Assembly: GCF_001269655.1 (NCBI RefSeq)
Contig: NZ_LHVE01000014.1
Coordinates: forward strand, 372,001 to 436,000
Length of the DNA: 64,000 bases
From: Pseudomonas thivervalensis
GTDB lineage: Bacteria > Pseudomonadota > Gammaproteobacteria > Pseudomonadales > Pseudomonadaceae
Reading direction: 5' to 3'
Shown here: positions 24,084 to 32,763 of the stretch, piece after piece
Numbering within the stretch: position 1 is the stretch's first letter
How the letters are laid out: every line of letters starts with the position of its first letter
Notes under the pieces: generated by a model
Database searches by the model: none
The model's input: only the letters and a program-made list of their open reading frames with translations
Told to the model about the DNA's origin: nothing
Position numbers and translations under genes: made by a program

Positions 24084-24705
24084 CTGTATTCTCCAAATAA
24101 TTTTGCAAAATATAAGTAAGAGCAGAGGTTGGAGGCTCTTTGTGGCCAACATATACATCAATCGCCTGCAACGCCAGTCGACGCAGCTCGACGGTCAAGA
24201 TGAAGCCAGCCCTCAGAAGCGCCATGATATCGCCAATATCTTGATCCGTTGCTCTGCCCAGCTTTGAAATTGCAATATCGACAGGGGCAGCAATGTGAAC
24301 GTGCAGAGGAGACTCAACCGGAAACTCTTCAAGAGGGAGGCTTCGACCCCAATAATCCTCGTGAATCGGACCAAAGCTGGTGTTGTATTGGAGGTCGTAG
24401 TTTAGCTCCATCAATCGGCCGGACGTCTCGTCAACAAACTGCTCGGGCACTTCCGCCAGCAACGTTCGTAGATGAAAACCTTCTGGAAGACTGGCCTCAT
24501 AAATCTCGGCGTCAACGTCCGTGGAGACACGATGATTTGTATAAAGGTGCACTGCGCACCCACCAAAAACGATGATTTTGACCGCCCCTGGCGCTGCATT
24601 CTCAAGCTTCAGCTCCGCTTCGACAGACTTGAACATTGAAACCAAAGCCTGTCCCAGCGCGGTTTTTGTATTGAGGCGGGGGGTGATCATATCCGGCAGT
24701 TCCAT
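24067..24705 (-). CDS. Nucleotidyltransferase-fold protein (DUF6036/AbiEii-like)
   Basis: Protein of 212 residues with a pol-beta-type nucleotidyltransferase core. It shows IIVFGGCAVHLYTNHR (Gly48-Gly49) followed by STDVDAEI with Asp63 and Asp65 as candidate metal ligands. PVDIAISKLGRATDQDIGDI further on is a motif common in AbiEii/DUF6036-like proteins. These families include toxins that modify RNA or proteins, and antibiotic adenylyltransferases. No substrate can be assigned. The ATG at 24705 follows GAGG by seven bases. The gene overlaps the unknown partner downstream and lies among repeats in an accessory region. Confidence 0.7.
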   Translation of the reverse strand: MELPDMITPRLNTKTALGQALVSMFKSVEAELKLENAAPGAVKIIVFGGCAVHLYTNHRVSTDVDAEIYEASLPEGFHLRTLLAEVPEQFVDETSGRLMELNYDLQYNTSFGPIHEDYWGRSLPLEEFPVESPLHVHIAAPVDIAISKLGRATDQDIGDIMALLRAGFILTVELRRLALQAIDVYVGHKEPPTSALTYILQNYLENTDGEAC

Positions 24706-24806
24706 GTTTGAACCTCACAGGCTGATGTTGCTCCTTGAAACTTGGATCTGCCACTCGACCTTCCCAAGGGCTAGTTAGCGATCCCGCGCTTGGAGATGTG
24801 AGCCCG

Positions 24807-24877
24807 AAAGCTAGAGTTCCCGCTTCCGAGGGACAACCTTAAAAACTTGTCGGAAACTTCGGGGTGTCTGACAGACC
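24807..24877 (-). promoter_or_regulatory. Shared 72-nt element, copy B
   Basis: Counterpart of 23495-23566, upstream of the nucleotidyltransferase operon on the same strand. The central blocks are identical apart from single substitutions. It contains the palindromic GTCTGACAGAC. Confidence 0.55.
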
Positions 24878-24942
24878 GCCCATCTGGTCGGGGATGTTTC
24901 GCACAAATTTCAGATAGGCTTTTTTTGGATGGGATTGGGTAC

Positions 24943-24977
24943 ATATCCATTGCTGCGGTAACCGCAGCAACGGATAT
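24943..24977. repeat. Palindrome with 17-bp arms
   Basis: ATATCCATTGCTGCGGT, one base, then ACCGCAGCAACGGATAT form an inverted repeat with one mismatch. The arm resembles the CCGTTGCTGCGGTAAC sequence that I recall as part of a dispersed Pseudomonas repeat, here reduced to a hairpin. It lies in the 551-bp gap before nagR. Confidence 0.6.
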
Positions 24978-25109
24978 ACACACAAAACGAACTACCACCG
25001 GTCGCCACAAAAATAAATATCAAATTCCGTAACCCGCCCCCCGTGCATACCACTGACCTTCAAAAACCCCATCCCAACGCTGTAATTCCACACCCCGCAC
25101 AAACCACCC

Positions 25110-25200
25110 TAATACCACTTAAATAACACCCCCACAAATACCCAGAAAACACTGATCAACCCCGGAAAAGCATCGTTGACATGGTATTCAAGTGGTATTA
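25110..25200 (+). promoter_or_regulatory. Probable NagR operators and promoter region
   Basis: TAATACCACTT at 25110-25120 is the exact reverse complement of AAGTGGTATTA at 25190-25200. A direct repeat TGGTATT occurs at 25182-25188 and 25193-25199, one helical turn apart. A TTGACA hexamer at 25176 immediately precedes them. TGGTAT-type half sites fit GntR/HutC regulators. Repression with looping between the distant sites is possible. Confidence 0.55.
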
Positions 25201-25256
25201 GTTTCAAGCGCAACTCACCGAGCGACAACGCCTACAAAACCGCATCGGACAAACAA

Positions 25257-25988
25257 ATGAACAACATCCTGACCCTGCGCCCCGACGACACCCAACCCAC
25301 CCCGCTCTACCTGCAACTGGCCCGCAACCTCGAAGCCGCCATCCACGCCGGCCAGTGGAAAGCCGAGCAAGCGATGCCGTCCGAACGCAGCTTGAGCGAA
25401 CAACTGGGCATTTCCCGAGTCACCGCCCGCAAAGCGCTGGAAGTGCTGTTCGAACAAGGCCTGATCCGCCGCAACCAAGGCTCCGGAACATTCATCACCC
25501 CACGCCTGGAACAACCGCTCTCGCGCCTCAGCGGCTTCAGCGAAATGCTCCGGCTCAAAGGCTTCGTGCCCGGCTCCCAGTGGCTGGAGCGGGAAATCAC
25601 CCCGCCAACCCACGAAGAACTGATTCGCCTGGGCCTGTCGCCCACTGACAAAGTCGCCCGGCTCAAACGGCTGCGCAAGGCCGACGACACGGTCATGGCC
25701 ATCGAGATGAGCACCCTGCCTGCGTCGATCATTCCCAAGCCACAAGCGGTGGGCGATTCGCTGTATGAATTCCTCGACGGCATCGGCAAGCCGGTGGTGC
25801 GCGCCCTGCAGCACATCCAGGCCATCAACGCCTCGGACGAATTCGCCGCCCTGGTGGGCATCGCCCCCGGCACCGCGATGCTGCTGATGACCCGGGTCGG
25901 CTACCTGGAAGACAACACGCCCATCGAAGTCACCGACACCTATTGCCGCAACGACTACTACGACTTTGTCGCAGAGCTGCGTCGCTAA
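25257..25988 (+). CDS. nagR: GntR/HutC-family repressor of GlcNAc genes
   Basis: Regulator of 243 residues. An N-terminal winged helix (about 10-75) with PSERSLSEQLGISRVTARKA and GSGTF is followed by a UTRA ligand-binding domain (about 90-240) with LSGFSEMLRLKGF and a C-terminal DTYCRNDYYDF. It heads the nagA-nagB2-nagF-nagE cluster in the same order as P. aeruginosa nagR and its neighbours. UTRA proteins of this type sense phosphorylated amino sugars. The ATG at 25257 begins the conserved region. Upstream frame sequence overlaps the operators. Confidence 0.9.
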   Translation: MNNILTLRPDDTQPTPLYLQLARNLEAAIHAGQWKAEQAMPSERSLSEQLGISRVTARKALEVLFEQGLIRRNQGSGTFITPRLEQPLSRLSGFSEMLRLKGFVPGSQWLEREITPPTHEELIRLGLSPTDKVARLKRLRKADDTVMAIEMSTLPASIIPKPQAVGDSLYEFLDGIGKPVVRALQHIQAINASDEFAALVGIAPGTAMLLMTRVGYLEDNTPIEVTDTYCRNDYYDFVAELRR

Positions 25989-26006
25989 AAAATTCAGAGA
26001 GTGCCC

Positions 26007-27113
26007 ATGCCAGAAGACAACATCCTCACCGCCAACGGCTGGATACGCGGCCGCCTGGTCCATGAACATGGCAAGGTCGTGTCCGTCGAGGGCCAGCCCT
26101 GCGATCCGACGAGCAACGACCTGCCCTACCTGCTGCCCGGTTTCATCGACCTGCATGTGCACGGCGGTGGCGGCAAGGACATCATGGAAGGCGCGCCGGC
26201 GTTCGAAACCATTGCCCGCACCCATGTGCGCTTCGGCACTACGGCGCTGCTCGCCACCACCATGACCGCGCCAAGCGAAGAGATCGCCAGCGTACTCAAC
26301 GCCCTCGGTGAATACTGCGAACAGCGGCCCAGCGGCAGCGCGCGCGTCCTGGGCGTGCATTTGGAGGGCCCCTATATCAACCCCGGCAAACTCGGCGCCC
26401 AACCGAATTTCGCCCACACCGCGTTGATGGCCGAAGTAGAGGCCTACCTGGCCCTGGCACCGATTCGAGTGATCACCGTCGCGCCGGAGATCGCCGGGCA
26501 CGACGCCTTGATTCGCGCCCTCAGCGCCCGGGGCGTGCGCATGCAGATCGGCCATACCCTCGGTAGTTACGAAGAAGGCGTCGCGGCACTGGCGGCCGGG
26601 GCCAGCAGCTTCACTCATTTGTACAACGCCATGAGCCCACTGCATCACCGTGAACCAGGCATCGTCGGCGCGGCGCTGGCCCATGCCCGATATGCCGAGC
26701 TGATCCCGGATTTGCTCCATGTGCACCCCGGCGCCATGCGCGTGGCCTTGCGTGCGATCCCGTGCCTGTATTGCGTCACGGATTCCACCGCCGCCGCCGG
26801 CATGCCCGACGGTGAATACAAGCTGGGCAGCCACACCGTGACCAAATGCCTGGGCGGTGTGCGCCTGGCCGACGGCACGCTGGCCGGCAGCACCCTGACC
26901 ATGGACCAGGCCCTGCGCAACCTGGTGAAAATCGGCCTGCCCCTCGCCGAAGCTTCACAACGCCTGTCGCAATTTCCCGCCGACTACCTCGGCCTGCCCG
27001 AGCGCGGACGCCTGCAACCCGGCGCCTGGGCCGACTGCGTGCGCCTTGACCGCGCCCTGAACCTGATCGACGTGATGGTCGAAGGAGAAGCCATTGACTT
27101 CCAAAATGCTTGA
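26007..27113 (+). CDS. nagA: N-acetylglucosamine-6-phosphate deacetylase
   Basis: NagA, 368 residues, hydrolyses GlcNAc-6-P to glucosamine-6-P and acetate. The amidohydrolase metal site DLHVHGGGGKD lies near residue 48. Further motifs are VLGVHLEGPYINPGKLGAQ, QIGHTLGSYEEGVAA, FTHLYNAMSPLHHREPG and the C-terminal LAGSTLTMDQALRNLV. The ATG at 26007 is used; a GTG two codons earlier overlaps the GAGAG site. The 3' end overlaps nagB2 by 20 bp. Confidence 0.95.
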   Translation: MPEDNILTANGWIRGRLVHEHGKVVSVEGQPCDPTSNDLPYLLPGFIDLHVHGGGGKDIMEGAPAFETIARTHVRFGTTALLATTMTAPSEEIASVLNALGEYCEQRPSGSARVLGVHLEGPYINPGKLGAQPNFAHTALMAEVEAYLALAPIRVITVAPEIAGHDALIRALSARGVRMQIGHTLGSYEEGVAALAAGASSFTHLYNAMSPLHHREPGIVGAALAHARYAELIPDLLHVHPGAMRVALRAIPCLYCVTDSTAAAGMPDGEYKLGSHTVTKCLGGVRLADGTLAGSTLTMDQALRNLVKIGLPLAEASQRLSQFPADYLGLPERGRLQPGAWADCVRLDRALNLIDVMVEGEAIDFQNA

Positions 27114-28116
27114 AGAGGCCCTGGCCTCGTCCGCCGCCGTCGAGCGCCAATTGCAGCGATTGGACCCTGCCCTTGGGGAAATTGCCGGACGCCTGCTCCG
27201 CCAGCCGCCGCAAGTGGCGATGACCGTGGCCCGTGGCAGTTCCGATCATGCGGCCAGCTATTTTGCCTACCTGACCATGCAACAACTGGGTTTGCCGGTG
27301 GCGTCGCTGCCGATGTCAGTGGTGACCATGCAGCAGGCGCCGCTGAAGGTCAGCGGCCAGGTGGCGTTCGCGTTCTCCCAATCGGGGCAGAGCCCGGACC
27401 TGGTGAACAGCCTGCGTCTGTTGCGCAAGCGTGGCGCCTTGAGTGTGGCGATGGTCAACGCAGAGGACTCTCCACTGGAGGCGGCCTGTGAATTCAGCGT
27501 GCCCTTGTGCGCCGGTATCGAAAGCAGTGTCGCCGCGACCAAGAGTTTCATCGCCACCCTCAGCGCCAGTGCGCGCCTGGTGGCCCACTGGAAAGGCGAC
27601 GCCGAGTTGCTCGAAGCCGGCGCCGCGCTGCCCGAAGGCCTGCGCGATGCCGCCAGCCAGGATTGGAACGCCGCTGTCGAGGCGCTGCGCGATTGCCAGC
27701 GACTGATGGTCATCGGCCGTGGCGCCGGGTTCGCCATCGCCCAGGAAGCGGCGCTCAAATTCAAGGAGACCTCGGCGATCCAGGCCGAAGCCTTCAGCAG
27801 CGCCGAGGTCCGTCACGGACCGATGGCGCTGATCGACGAGCACTATCCACTGCTGGTGTTCGCCCCGCGCGGTGCCGAGCAGGCCGGTGTATTGAGCTTG
27901 GCCGCCGACATGCGCCAGCGCGGCGCCCGGGTATTGCTGGCCGCGCCGGATGACATCGCCGAGCGCGACCTGACGCTGACCCGTGCCGAACACCCGGCCC
28001 TGGACCCGATCCTGGCGATCCAGAGCTTTTACCGGATGGCCGCCAACCTGGCCGAGGCCCGGGGCCTGGACCCGGACCAGCCACGGCACTTGAGCAAGGT
28101 CACCCGGACCCACTGA
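27094..28116 (+). CDS. SIS-domain glucosamine-6-phosphate deaminase (NagB-II/GlmS-like)
   Basis: Protein of 340 residues with two SIS sugar-isomerase domains and no glutaminase domain. Motifs include VARGSSDHAASYFAY, FAFSQSGQSPDLVNSL, SSVAATKSFIATLSA, VIGRGAGFAIAQEAALKFK and EVRHGPMALID. The type II deaminase group replaces hexameric NagB and converts glucosamine-6-P to fructose-6-P, which fits this operon. I choose TTG 27094 because AAGGAG sits about nine bases upstream. ATG 27106 is too far from that site. The gene overlaps nagA. Confidence 0.88.
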   Translation: MTSKMLEEALASSAAVERQLQRLDPALGEIAGRLLRQPPQVAMTVARGSSDHAASYFAYLTMQQLGLPVASLPMSVVTMQQAPLKVSGQVAFAFSQSGQSPDLVNSLRLLRKRGALSVAMVNAEDSPLEAACEFSVPLCAGIESSVAATKSFIATLSASARLVAHWKGDAELLEAGAALPEGLRDAASQDWNAAVEALRDCQRLMVIGRGAGFAIAQEAALKFKETSAIQAEAFSSAEVRHGPMALIDEHYPLLVFAPRGAEQAGVLSLAADMRQRGARVLLAAPDDIAERDLTLTRAEHPALDPILAIQSFYRMAANLAEARGLDPDQPRHLSKVTRTH

Positions 28117-28167
28117 ACCGACGGTTCTTTAACGCAAGGCCAATGAGACTTCAAAGAGAGCGAGCCC

Positions 28168-30681
28168 ATGCCCAACAACAATAAAGAGCTGACCCTCAGC
28201 GCCCCGCTCAGCGGGCCGGTGCTCACCCTCGCCAACGTCCCCGACGCGGTGTTCGCCAGCGGCGCCATGGGCGACGGGATCGCCATCGACCCGCTGAACG
28301 ACACCCTCTACGCCCCCTGCGACGGCGAAGTGATCCACGTCGCGCGCACCGGCCACGCCGTGACCCTGCGGGCCGATAACGGCGCCGAGCTGCTGTTGCA
28401 CCTGGGGCTGGACACTGTCGAGTTGCAGGGCGACGGCTTTTCCATGCTGGTCAAGGAGGGTGCGCGGGTCAGCAACGGCCAGGCGCTGCTGCGCTATGAC
28501 CTGGACAGCGTGGCACAGCGCTGCAAAAGCCTGGTCAGCCTGCTGATCATCACCAATGGCGAACACTTCCAGGCACGGCCGATTACCCTCAAAGGCGTCA
28601 AGGTCGGCGAGCCGTTGCTGCATATCGTCAGCAAGACACCGGGTGAAACACGCGACGATGAGCCGGACGTCGGCGTCGAAGTGTTCGGCCAGATCCGTAT
28701 CGCCCATCGAGGCGGCCTGCATGCGCGGCCGGCCGCCTTGATTCGCCAGACCGCCCAGGGCTTCAAGAGTCGCTCGCACCTGCACTTCGGCGGTCGATCG
28801 GCGTCCTGCGACAGTGTGATGGGCATGATGGGCCTGGCGATCATCGAACAGGCCGAAGTGCACGTCAGTTGCCGTGGCAGCGATGCCGAAGCGGCGTTGC
28901 AAGCGCTGCTGAAAACGTTATCCACAGCCCTGGCCGAAGAGGCCCATGCCGAGGCGCCGCCGGCCAAGGCACCCAGCCGTAGCGCCGAAGCCGGTGTGCT
29001 GCACGGCGTATGCGCCGCGCCCGGCCTGGTCAGCGGACCGCTGGTTCGCCTGCAAGGCATTCAGTTGCCCGAGGATGTCGGGGGTCACGACGTCGCAGAA
29101 CAACGGCAACGGCTGCACGATGCCTTGGCAAACGTCAGTCGCGAGATCCAGTTGACCCTGGAAAATGCCAAGGCCCGGCGCCACGTCGATGAGCAAGCGA
29201 TTTTCAGCGCTCATTTGGCGTTGCTGGAAGATCCGGTCCTGCTGGACGTCGCCTACCTGTCTATCGAGCAAGGTTGCGCCGCGCCCCACGCCTGGAGCCG
29301 CTCCATCGACGTGCAGTGCCAAGTGCTGCGGCAATTGCAAAGCGCGCTGCTGGCCGAGCGTGCCAATGATTTGCATGACCTGCGCCAGCGGGTCCTGCGG
29401 GCGTTGCTCGGTGAAGCCTGGCAATTCGACGTACCGGCGGGCGCGATTGTCGTCGCCCAGGAGCTGACCCCGTCGGACCTGTTGCAACTCAGCGCCCAAG
29501 GCGTGGCCGGCGTGTGCATGGCCGAGGGCGGCGCGACCTCCCACGTGGCGATCCTGGCCCGTGGCAAAGGCCTGCCCTGCCTGGTGGCGTTGGGCGAGGC
29601 CCTGCTTGCACAGGCGCCGGGGCAATCGGTGGTGGTGGACGCTGACGGTGGTCGTCTCGAACTGTCGCCAAGCGCCGAGCGCTTGATGCAGGTACAGCAA
29701 GCACAGAAGCGACGCGCAGCCCTGCGCGCCGAGCAACAGACCCTCGCCCATACGCCGGCACGAACCGTCGATGGGGTGCAGGTTGAAGTCGCCGCCAATG
29801 TCGCCTCCAGCGCCGAAGCCAGCCAGGCCTTCGCCAACGGTGCCGAGGGCGTTGGCTTGTTGCGCACTGAATTTCTCTTCGTCGACCGTCACACCGCCCC
29901 GGACGAAGAAGAGCAACGCCAGGCTTATCAAGCCGTGCTCGATGCCATGGGCGACAGGCCGGTGATCATCCGCACCATCGACGTCGGTGGTGACAAGCAA
30001 CTGGACTACCTGCCGCTGCCGGCCGAAGCCAACCCGGTGCTTGGCCTGCGGGGCATTCGCCTGGCGCAGGCGCGACCGGAACTGCTGGATCAGCAATTGC
30101 GGGCGCTGCTGCAAACCCGCCCGCTGCAGCGATGCCGGATTTTGTTGCCGATGGTCACCGAGGTCGGCGAACTGCTGCACATCCGCCAGCGTCTCGATGC
30201 CCTGGGCAACGAACTCGGCCTGGACGAACGCCCGCAACTGGGGGTGATGATCGAAGTCCCGGCCGCGGCCTTGCTCGCCGAACAGTTGGCCGAGCACGCG
30301 GACTTCCTGTCCATCGGCACCAACGACCTGTCCCAGTACACCCTGGCCATGGACCGCGACCACGCCGGCCTCGCCGCCCGGGTCGATGCCTTGCACCCGG
30401 CGCTGTTGCGGCTGATCGCCCAGACCTGCGACGGCGCCGCCAAGCATGGGCGTTGGGTCGGCGTGTGCGGAGCCCTGGCCTCCGATCCCCTGGCGACGCC
30501 GGTGCTGATCGGCCTGGGCGTGCGGGAGTTGTCGGTCAGCCCGCCGCAGGTCGGCGAAATCAAGGACCGCGTGCGCCACCTCGATGCCGCCCAGTGCCGC
30601 CGCGTCAGTACCGAATTGCTGAACCTGGCCAGTGCCGCCGCCGTGCGCCAGGCCTGTCATCAACACTGGCCCCTGGGCTGA
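28168..30681 (+). CDS. nagF: PTS fused EIIA-HPr-enzyme I for N-acetylglucosamine
   Basis: Three-domain phosphotransferase of 837 residues that carries phosphate from PEP to NagE. An EIIA-Glc-type domain (about 10-150) has His63 in TGHAVTL and active His78 in LLLHLGLDTVEL. HPr (about 172-258) has active His185 in GGLHARPAALI. Enzyme I (about 275-837) has active His459 in GGATSHVAILARG and the PEP-binding region LRTEFLF, NPVLGLRGIR and SIGTNDLSQYTLAMDRD. All three phosphohistidines are present. The ATG at 28168 follows GAGCG. A long antisense open frame here is a codon-usage shadow. Confidence 0.96.
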   Translation: MPNNNKELTLSAPLSGPVLTLANVPDAVFASGAMGDGIAIDPLNDTLYAPCDGEVIHVARTGHAVTLRADNGAELLLHLGLDTVELQGDGFSMLVKEGARVSNGQALLRYDLDSVAQRCKSLVSLLIITNGEHFQARPITLKGVKVGEPLLHIVSKTPGETRDDEPDVGVEVFGQIRIAHRGGLHARPAALIRQTAQGFKSRSHLHFGGRSASCDSVMGMMGLAIIEQAEVHVSCRGSDAEAALQALLKTLSTALAEEAHAEAPPAKAPSRSAEAGVLHGVCAAPGLVSGPLVRLQGIQLPEDVGGHDVAEQRQRLHDALANVSREIQLTLENAKARRHVDEQAIFSAHLALLEDPVLLDVAYLSIEQGCAAPHAWSRSIDVQCQVLRQLQSALLAERANDLHDLRQRVLRALLGEAWQFDVPAGAIVVAQELTPSDLLQLSAQGVAGVCMAEGGATSHVAILARGKGLPCLVALGEALLAQAPGQSVVVDADGGRLELSPSAERLMQVQQAQKRRAALRAEQQTLAHTPARTVDGVQVEVAANVASSAEASQAFANGAEGVGLLRTEFLFVDRHTAPDEEEQRQAYQAVLDAMGDRPVIIRTIDVGGDKQLDYLPLPAEANPVLGLRGIRLAQARPELLDQQLRALLQTRPLQRCRILLPMVTEVGELLHIRQRLDALGNELGLDERPQLGVMIEVPAAALLAEQLAEHADFLSIGTNDLSQYTLAMDRDHAGLAARVDALHPALLRLIAQTCDGAAKHGRWVGVCGALASDPLATPVLIGLGVRELSVSPPQVGEIKDRVRHLDAAQCRRVSTELLNLASAAAVRQACHQHWPLG

Positions 30682-30714
30682 GCCACGTCGAACAACAATA
30701 AAAGGAGAGACGCC

Positions 30715-32430
30715 ATGTACCAGCATTTCATCGAAGGGCTGCAACGCCTCGGCCGGGCGCTGATGCTGCCCATCGCGATCCTGCCGATCGCCGGCCTGCT
30801 GCTGCGCCTGGGTGACACGGACCTGTTGAACATCGCAATCATCCACGATGCCGGCGAAGCGATCTTCGCCAACCTGCCGATGATCTTCGCCATCGGTATT
30901 GCCGTGGGTTTCGCCCGAGACAACAACGGCACGGCCGGGCTGGCTGGGGCCATCGGTTACCTGGTCATGATCGCGACGCTGAAGGTGCTCGACGCGACCA
31001 TCAACATGGGCATGCTCGCCGGGATCATCAGCGGCCTGTTGGCCGGCGCGCTGTACAACCGCTTCAAGGACATCAAGCTGCCGGAGTACCTGGCGTTCTT
31101 TGGCGGCCGACGCTTCGTGCCGATCGTCACCGGCTTCAGCGCCGTGGGCCTGGGCCTGGTGTTCGGCCTGGTCTGGCCGCCGATCCAGCACGGCATCAAC
31201 AGCTTCGGCGAACTGCTGATGGCCAGCGGCAGCTTCGGCGCGTTCGTCTTCGGTGTATTCAACCGGTTGCTGATCGTCACGGGGCTGCACCACATCCTCA
31301 ACAACATGGCCTGGTTCATCTTCGGCAGCTTTACCGACCCGACGACCGGGGCGGTGGTCACCGGTGACCTGACCCGTTATTTCGCCGGCGACCCCAAGGG
31401 CGGCCAGTTCATGACCGGCATGTTCCCGGTGATGCTCTTTGGCTTGCCCGCCGCCTGCCTGGCGATGTACCGCAACGCCCTGCCCCAGCGGCGCAAGGTC
31501 ATGGGCGGGATCCTGCTGTCCATGGCGCTGACCTCGTTCCTGACCGGTGTCACCGAACCGATCGAATTCGCCTTCATGTTCCTGGCGCCACTGTTGTACC
31601 TGGTCCACGCGCTGCTCACCGGCCTGTCGATGGCGGTGACTAACTTGTTGAATATCCACTTGGGATTTACCTTCTCCGGCGGCTTCATCGACATGGTCCT
31701 GGGCTGGGGCAAATCCACCAACGGCTGGCTGGTCGTCCCGGTGGGCCTGGCCTATGCGGCAATCTATTACCTGGTGTTCGACTTCTGCATCCGCCGCTTC
31801 GACCTGAAGACGCCGGGACGCGAAGAGGTGTCGGCGGGCGACAAACCGACCATCGCCGAAAACCAGCGAGCCGCAGCCTACATCCAGGCCTTGGGCGGCG
31901 CGGACAACCTGATCACCCTTGGCGCCTGCACCACGCGCCTGCGCCTGGACCTGGTGGATCGCCACAAGGCGTCCGATGCCCAGCTCAAGGCCCTCGGTGC
32001 CATGGCCGTGGTCCGCCCCGGCAATGGCGGCAGCTTGCAGGTGGTGGTGGGGCCGATGGCCGACAGCATCGCCGATGAAATCCGCTTGGCGTTGCCCTCT
32101 TCCGATAGGCCAGCCAGCGCACCTATGGTCGCCATGGCTGAGCCAGCCCTACCGACGGCCGTCTGCGAGGCCGAAGCGCAACAATGGCTCGCGGCCCTGG
32201 GCGGTGGCGGGAATGTGTTGCAGCTCGATTGCGTGGCGACGAGCCGTTTACGGGTGCAACTGGCCGATGGCAAGGGGTTGTCGGAAAGCCAGCTCAAGGC
32301 ACTGGGTTGCCAGGGAATCAGTCCGCTGGAGGATGGGGTGTGGCACTTGCTGCTGGGGGAGAAAGCGCCGGGGTTGTGGCGGGCGTTAGAGGCAGTGGTT
32401 GTGAAGCGTAAGGTGGATGTCAAAGCCTAG
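30715..32430 (+). CDS. nagE: PTS N-acetylglucosamine transporter EIICB with second EIIB-like domain
   Basis: Inner-membrane permease of 571 residues. The EIIC domain (about 1-362) has the usual GLHHILNNMAW and TGVTEPIEFAFMFLAP segments. An EIIB domain (about 383-460) has the phosphorylated Cys405 in TLGACTTRLRL. A second EIIB-like domain (about 485-560) reads LQLDCVATSRLRV, where the position matching Cys405 is Ala508, so it is probably not phosphorylated there. EIIA is supplied by NagF. It starts at ATG 30715 after GGAGAG and closes the nag operon. REP doublets and a terminator follow. Confidence 0.95.
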   Translation: MYQHFIEGLQRLGRALMLPIAILPIAGLLLRLGDTDLLNIAIIHDAGEAIFANLPMIFAIGIAVGFARDNNGTAGLAGAIGYLVMIATLKVLDATINMGMLAGIISGLLAGALYNRFKDIKLPEYLAFFGGRRFVPIVTGFSAVGLGLVFGLVWPPIQHGINSFGELLMASGSFGAFVFGVFNRLLIVTGLHHILNNMAWFIFGSFTDPTTGAVVTGDLTRYFAGDPKGGQFMTGMFPVMLFGLPAACLAMYRNALPQRRKVMGGILLSMALTSFLTGVTEPIEFAFMFLAPLLYLVHALLTGLSMAVTNLLNIHLGFTFSGGFIDMVLGWGKSTNGWLVVPVGLAYAAIYYLVFDFCIRRFDLKTPGREEVSAGDKPTIAENQRAAAYIQALGGADNLITLGACTTRLRLDLVDRHKASDAQLKALGAMAVVRPGNGGSLQVVVGPMADSIADEIRLALPSSDRPASAPMVAMAEPALPTAVCEAEAQQWLAALGGGGNVLQLDCVATSRLRVQLADGKGLSESQLKALGCQGISPLEDGVWHLLLGEKAPGLWRALEAVVVKRKVDVKA

Positions 32431-32453
32431 GCCTTCGCCGACTGATCTGGCCT

Positions 32454-32545
32454 CATCGCGAGCAAGCTCGCTCCCACAGGGTTTGGTGTTGATCGTTTGT
32501 TCTGTGCCCCCCCAATCTACTGTGGGAGCGAGCTTGCTCGAGATG
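32454..32545. repeat. REP doublet (TGTGGGAGCGAGC family)
   Basis: ATCGCGAGCAAGCTCGCTCC at the left and TGTGGGAGCGAGCTTGCTCG at the right, about 45 bp apart, immediately downstream of nagE. Confidence 0.88.
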
Positions 32546-32589
32546 AGGCCGGCACAAACAACATCAAATATCTGTCATACACCATTCCT

Positions 32590-32684
32590 GTGGCGAGGGA
32601 GCTTGCTCCCGCTCGGTTGCGCAGCAACCGCCAAAAAGCGTGGGGCCGCTGCGCAGCCCAGCGGGAGCAAACTCCCTCGCCACA
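32590..32684. repeat. REP doublet (GTGGCGAGGGAGC family)
   Basis: First-family inverted pair following the previous doublet by about 45 bp, so both REP families lie together between nagE and its terminator. Confidence 0.88.
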
Positions 32685-32714
32685 AGGGTTTGTGTACACA
32701 GGAATCGCACGCAA

Positions 32715-32748
32715 TAAAAAACCCGCTGAATCAATCAGCGGGTTTTTT
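32715..32748. terminator. Bidirectional rho-independent terminator
   Basis: Stem ACCCGCTGA / TCAGCGGGT with flanking AAAAA and TTTTTT. It stands between the convergent nagE and yqfO-like genes. Confidence 0.92.
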
Positions 32749-32763
32749 ATTACAGCAGAAGGA

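Noticed and set aside
24771..25010. Minus-strand ORF upstream of the nucleotidyltransferase gene
   Set aside because: It covers the 72-nt shared element and the 24943-24977 palindrome and lacks a ribosome site. The peptide similarity to the DUF6124 upstream frame reflects the repeated DNA.
28918..31965. Open frame of 1015 codons on the minus strand
   Set aside because: Antisense to nagF and nagE. Composition is typical of a codon-bias shadow.
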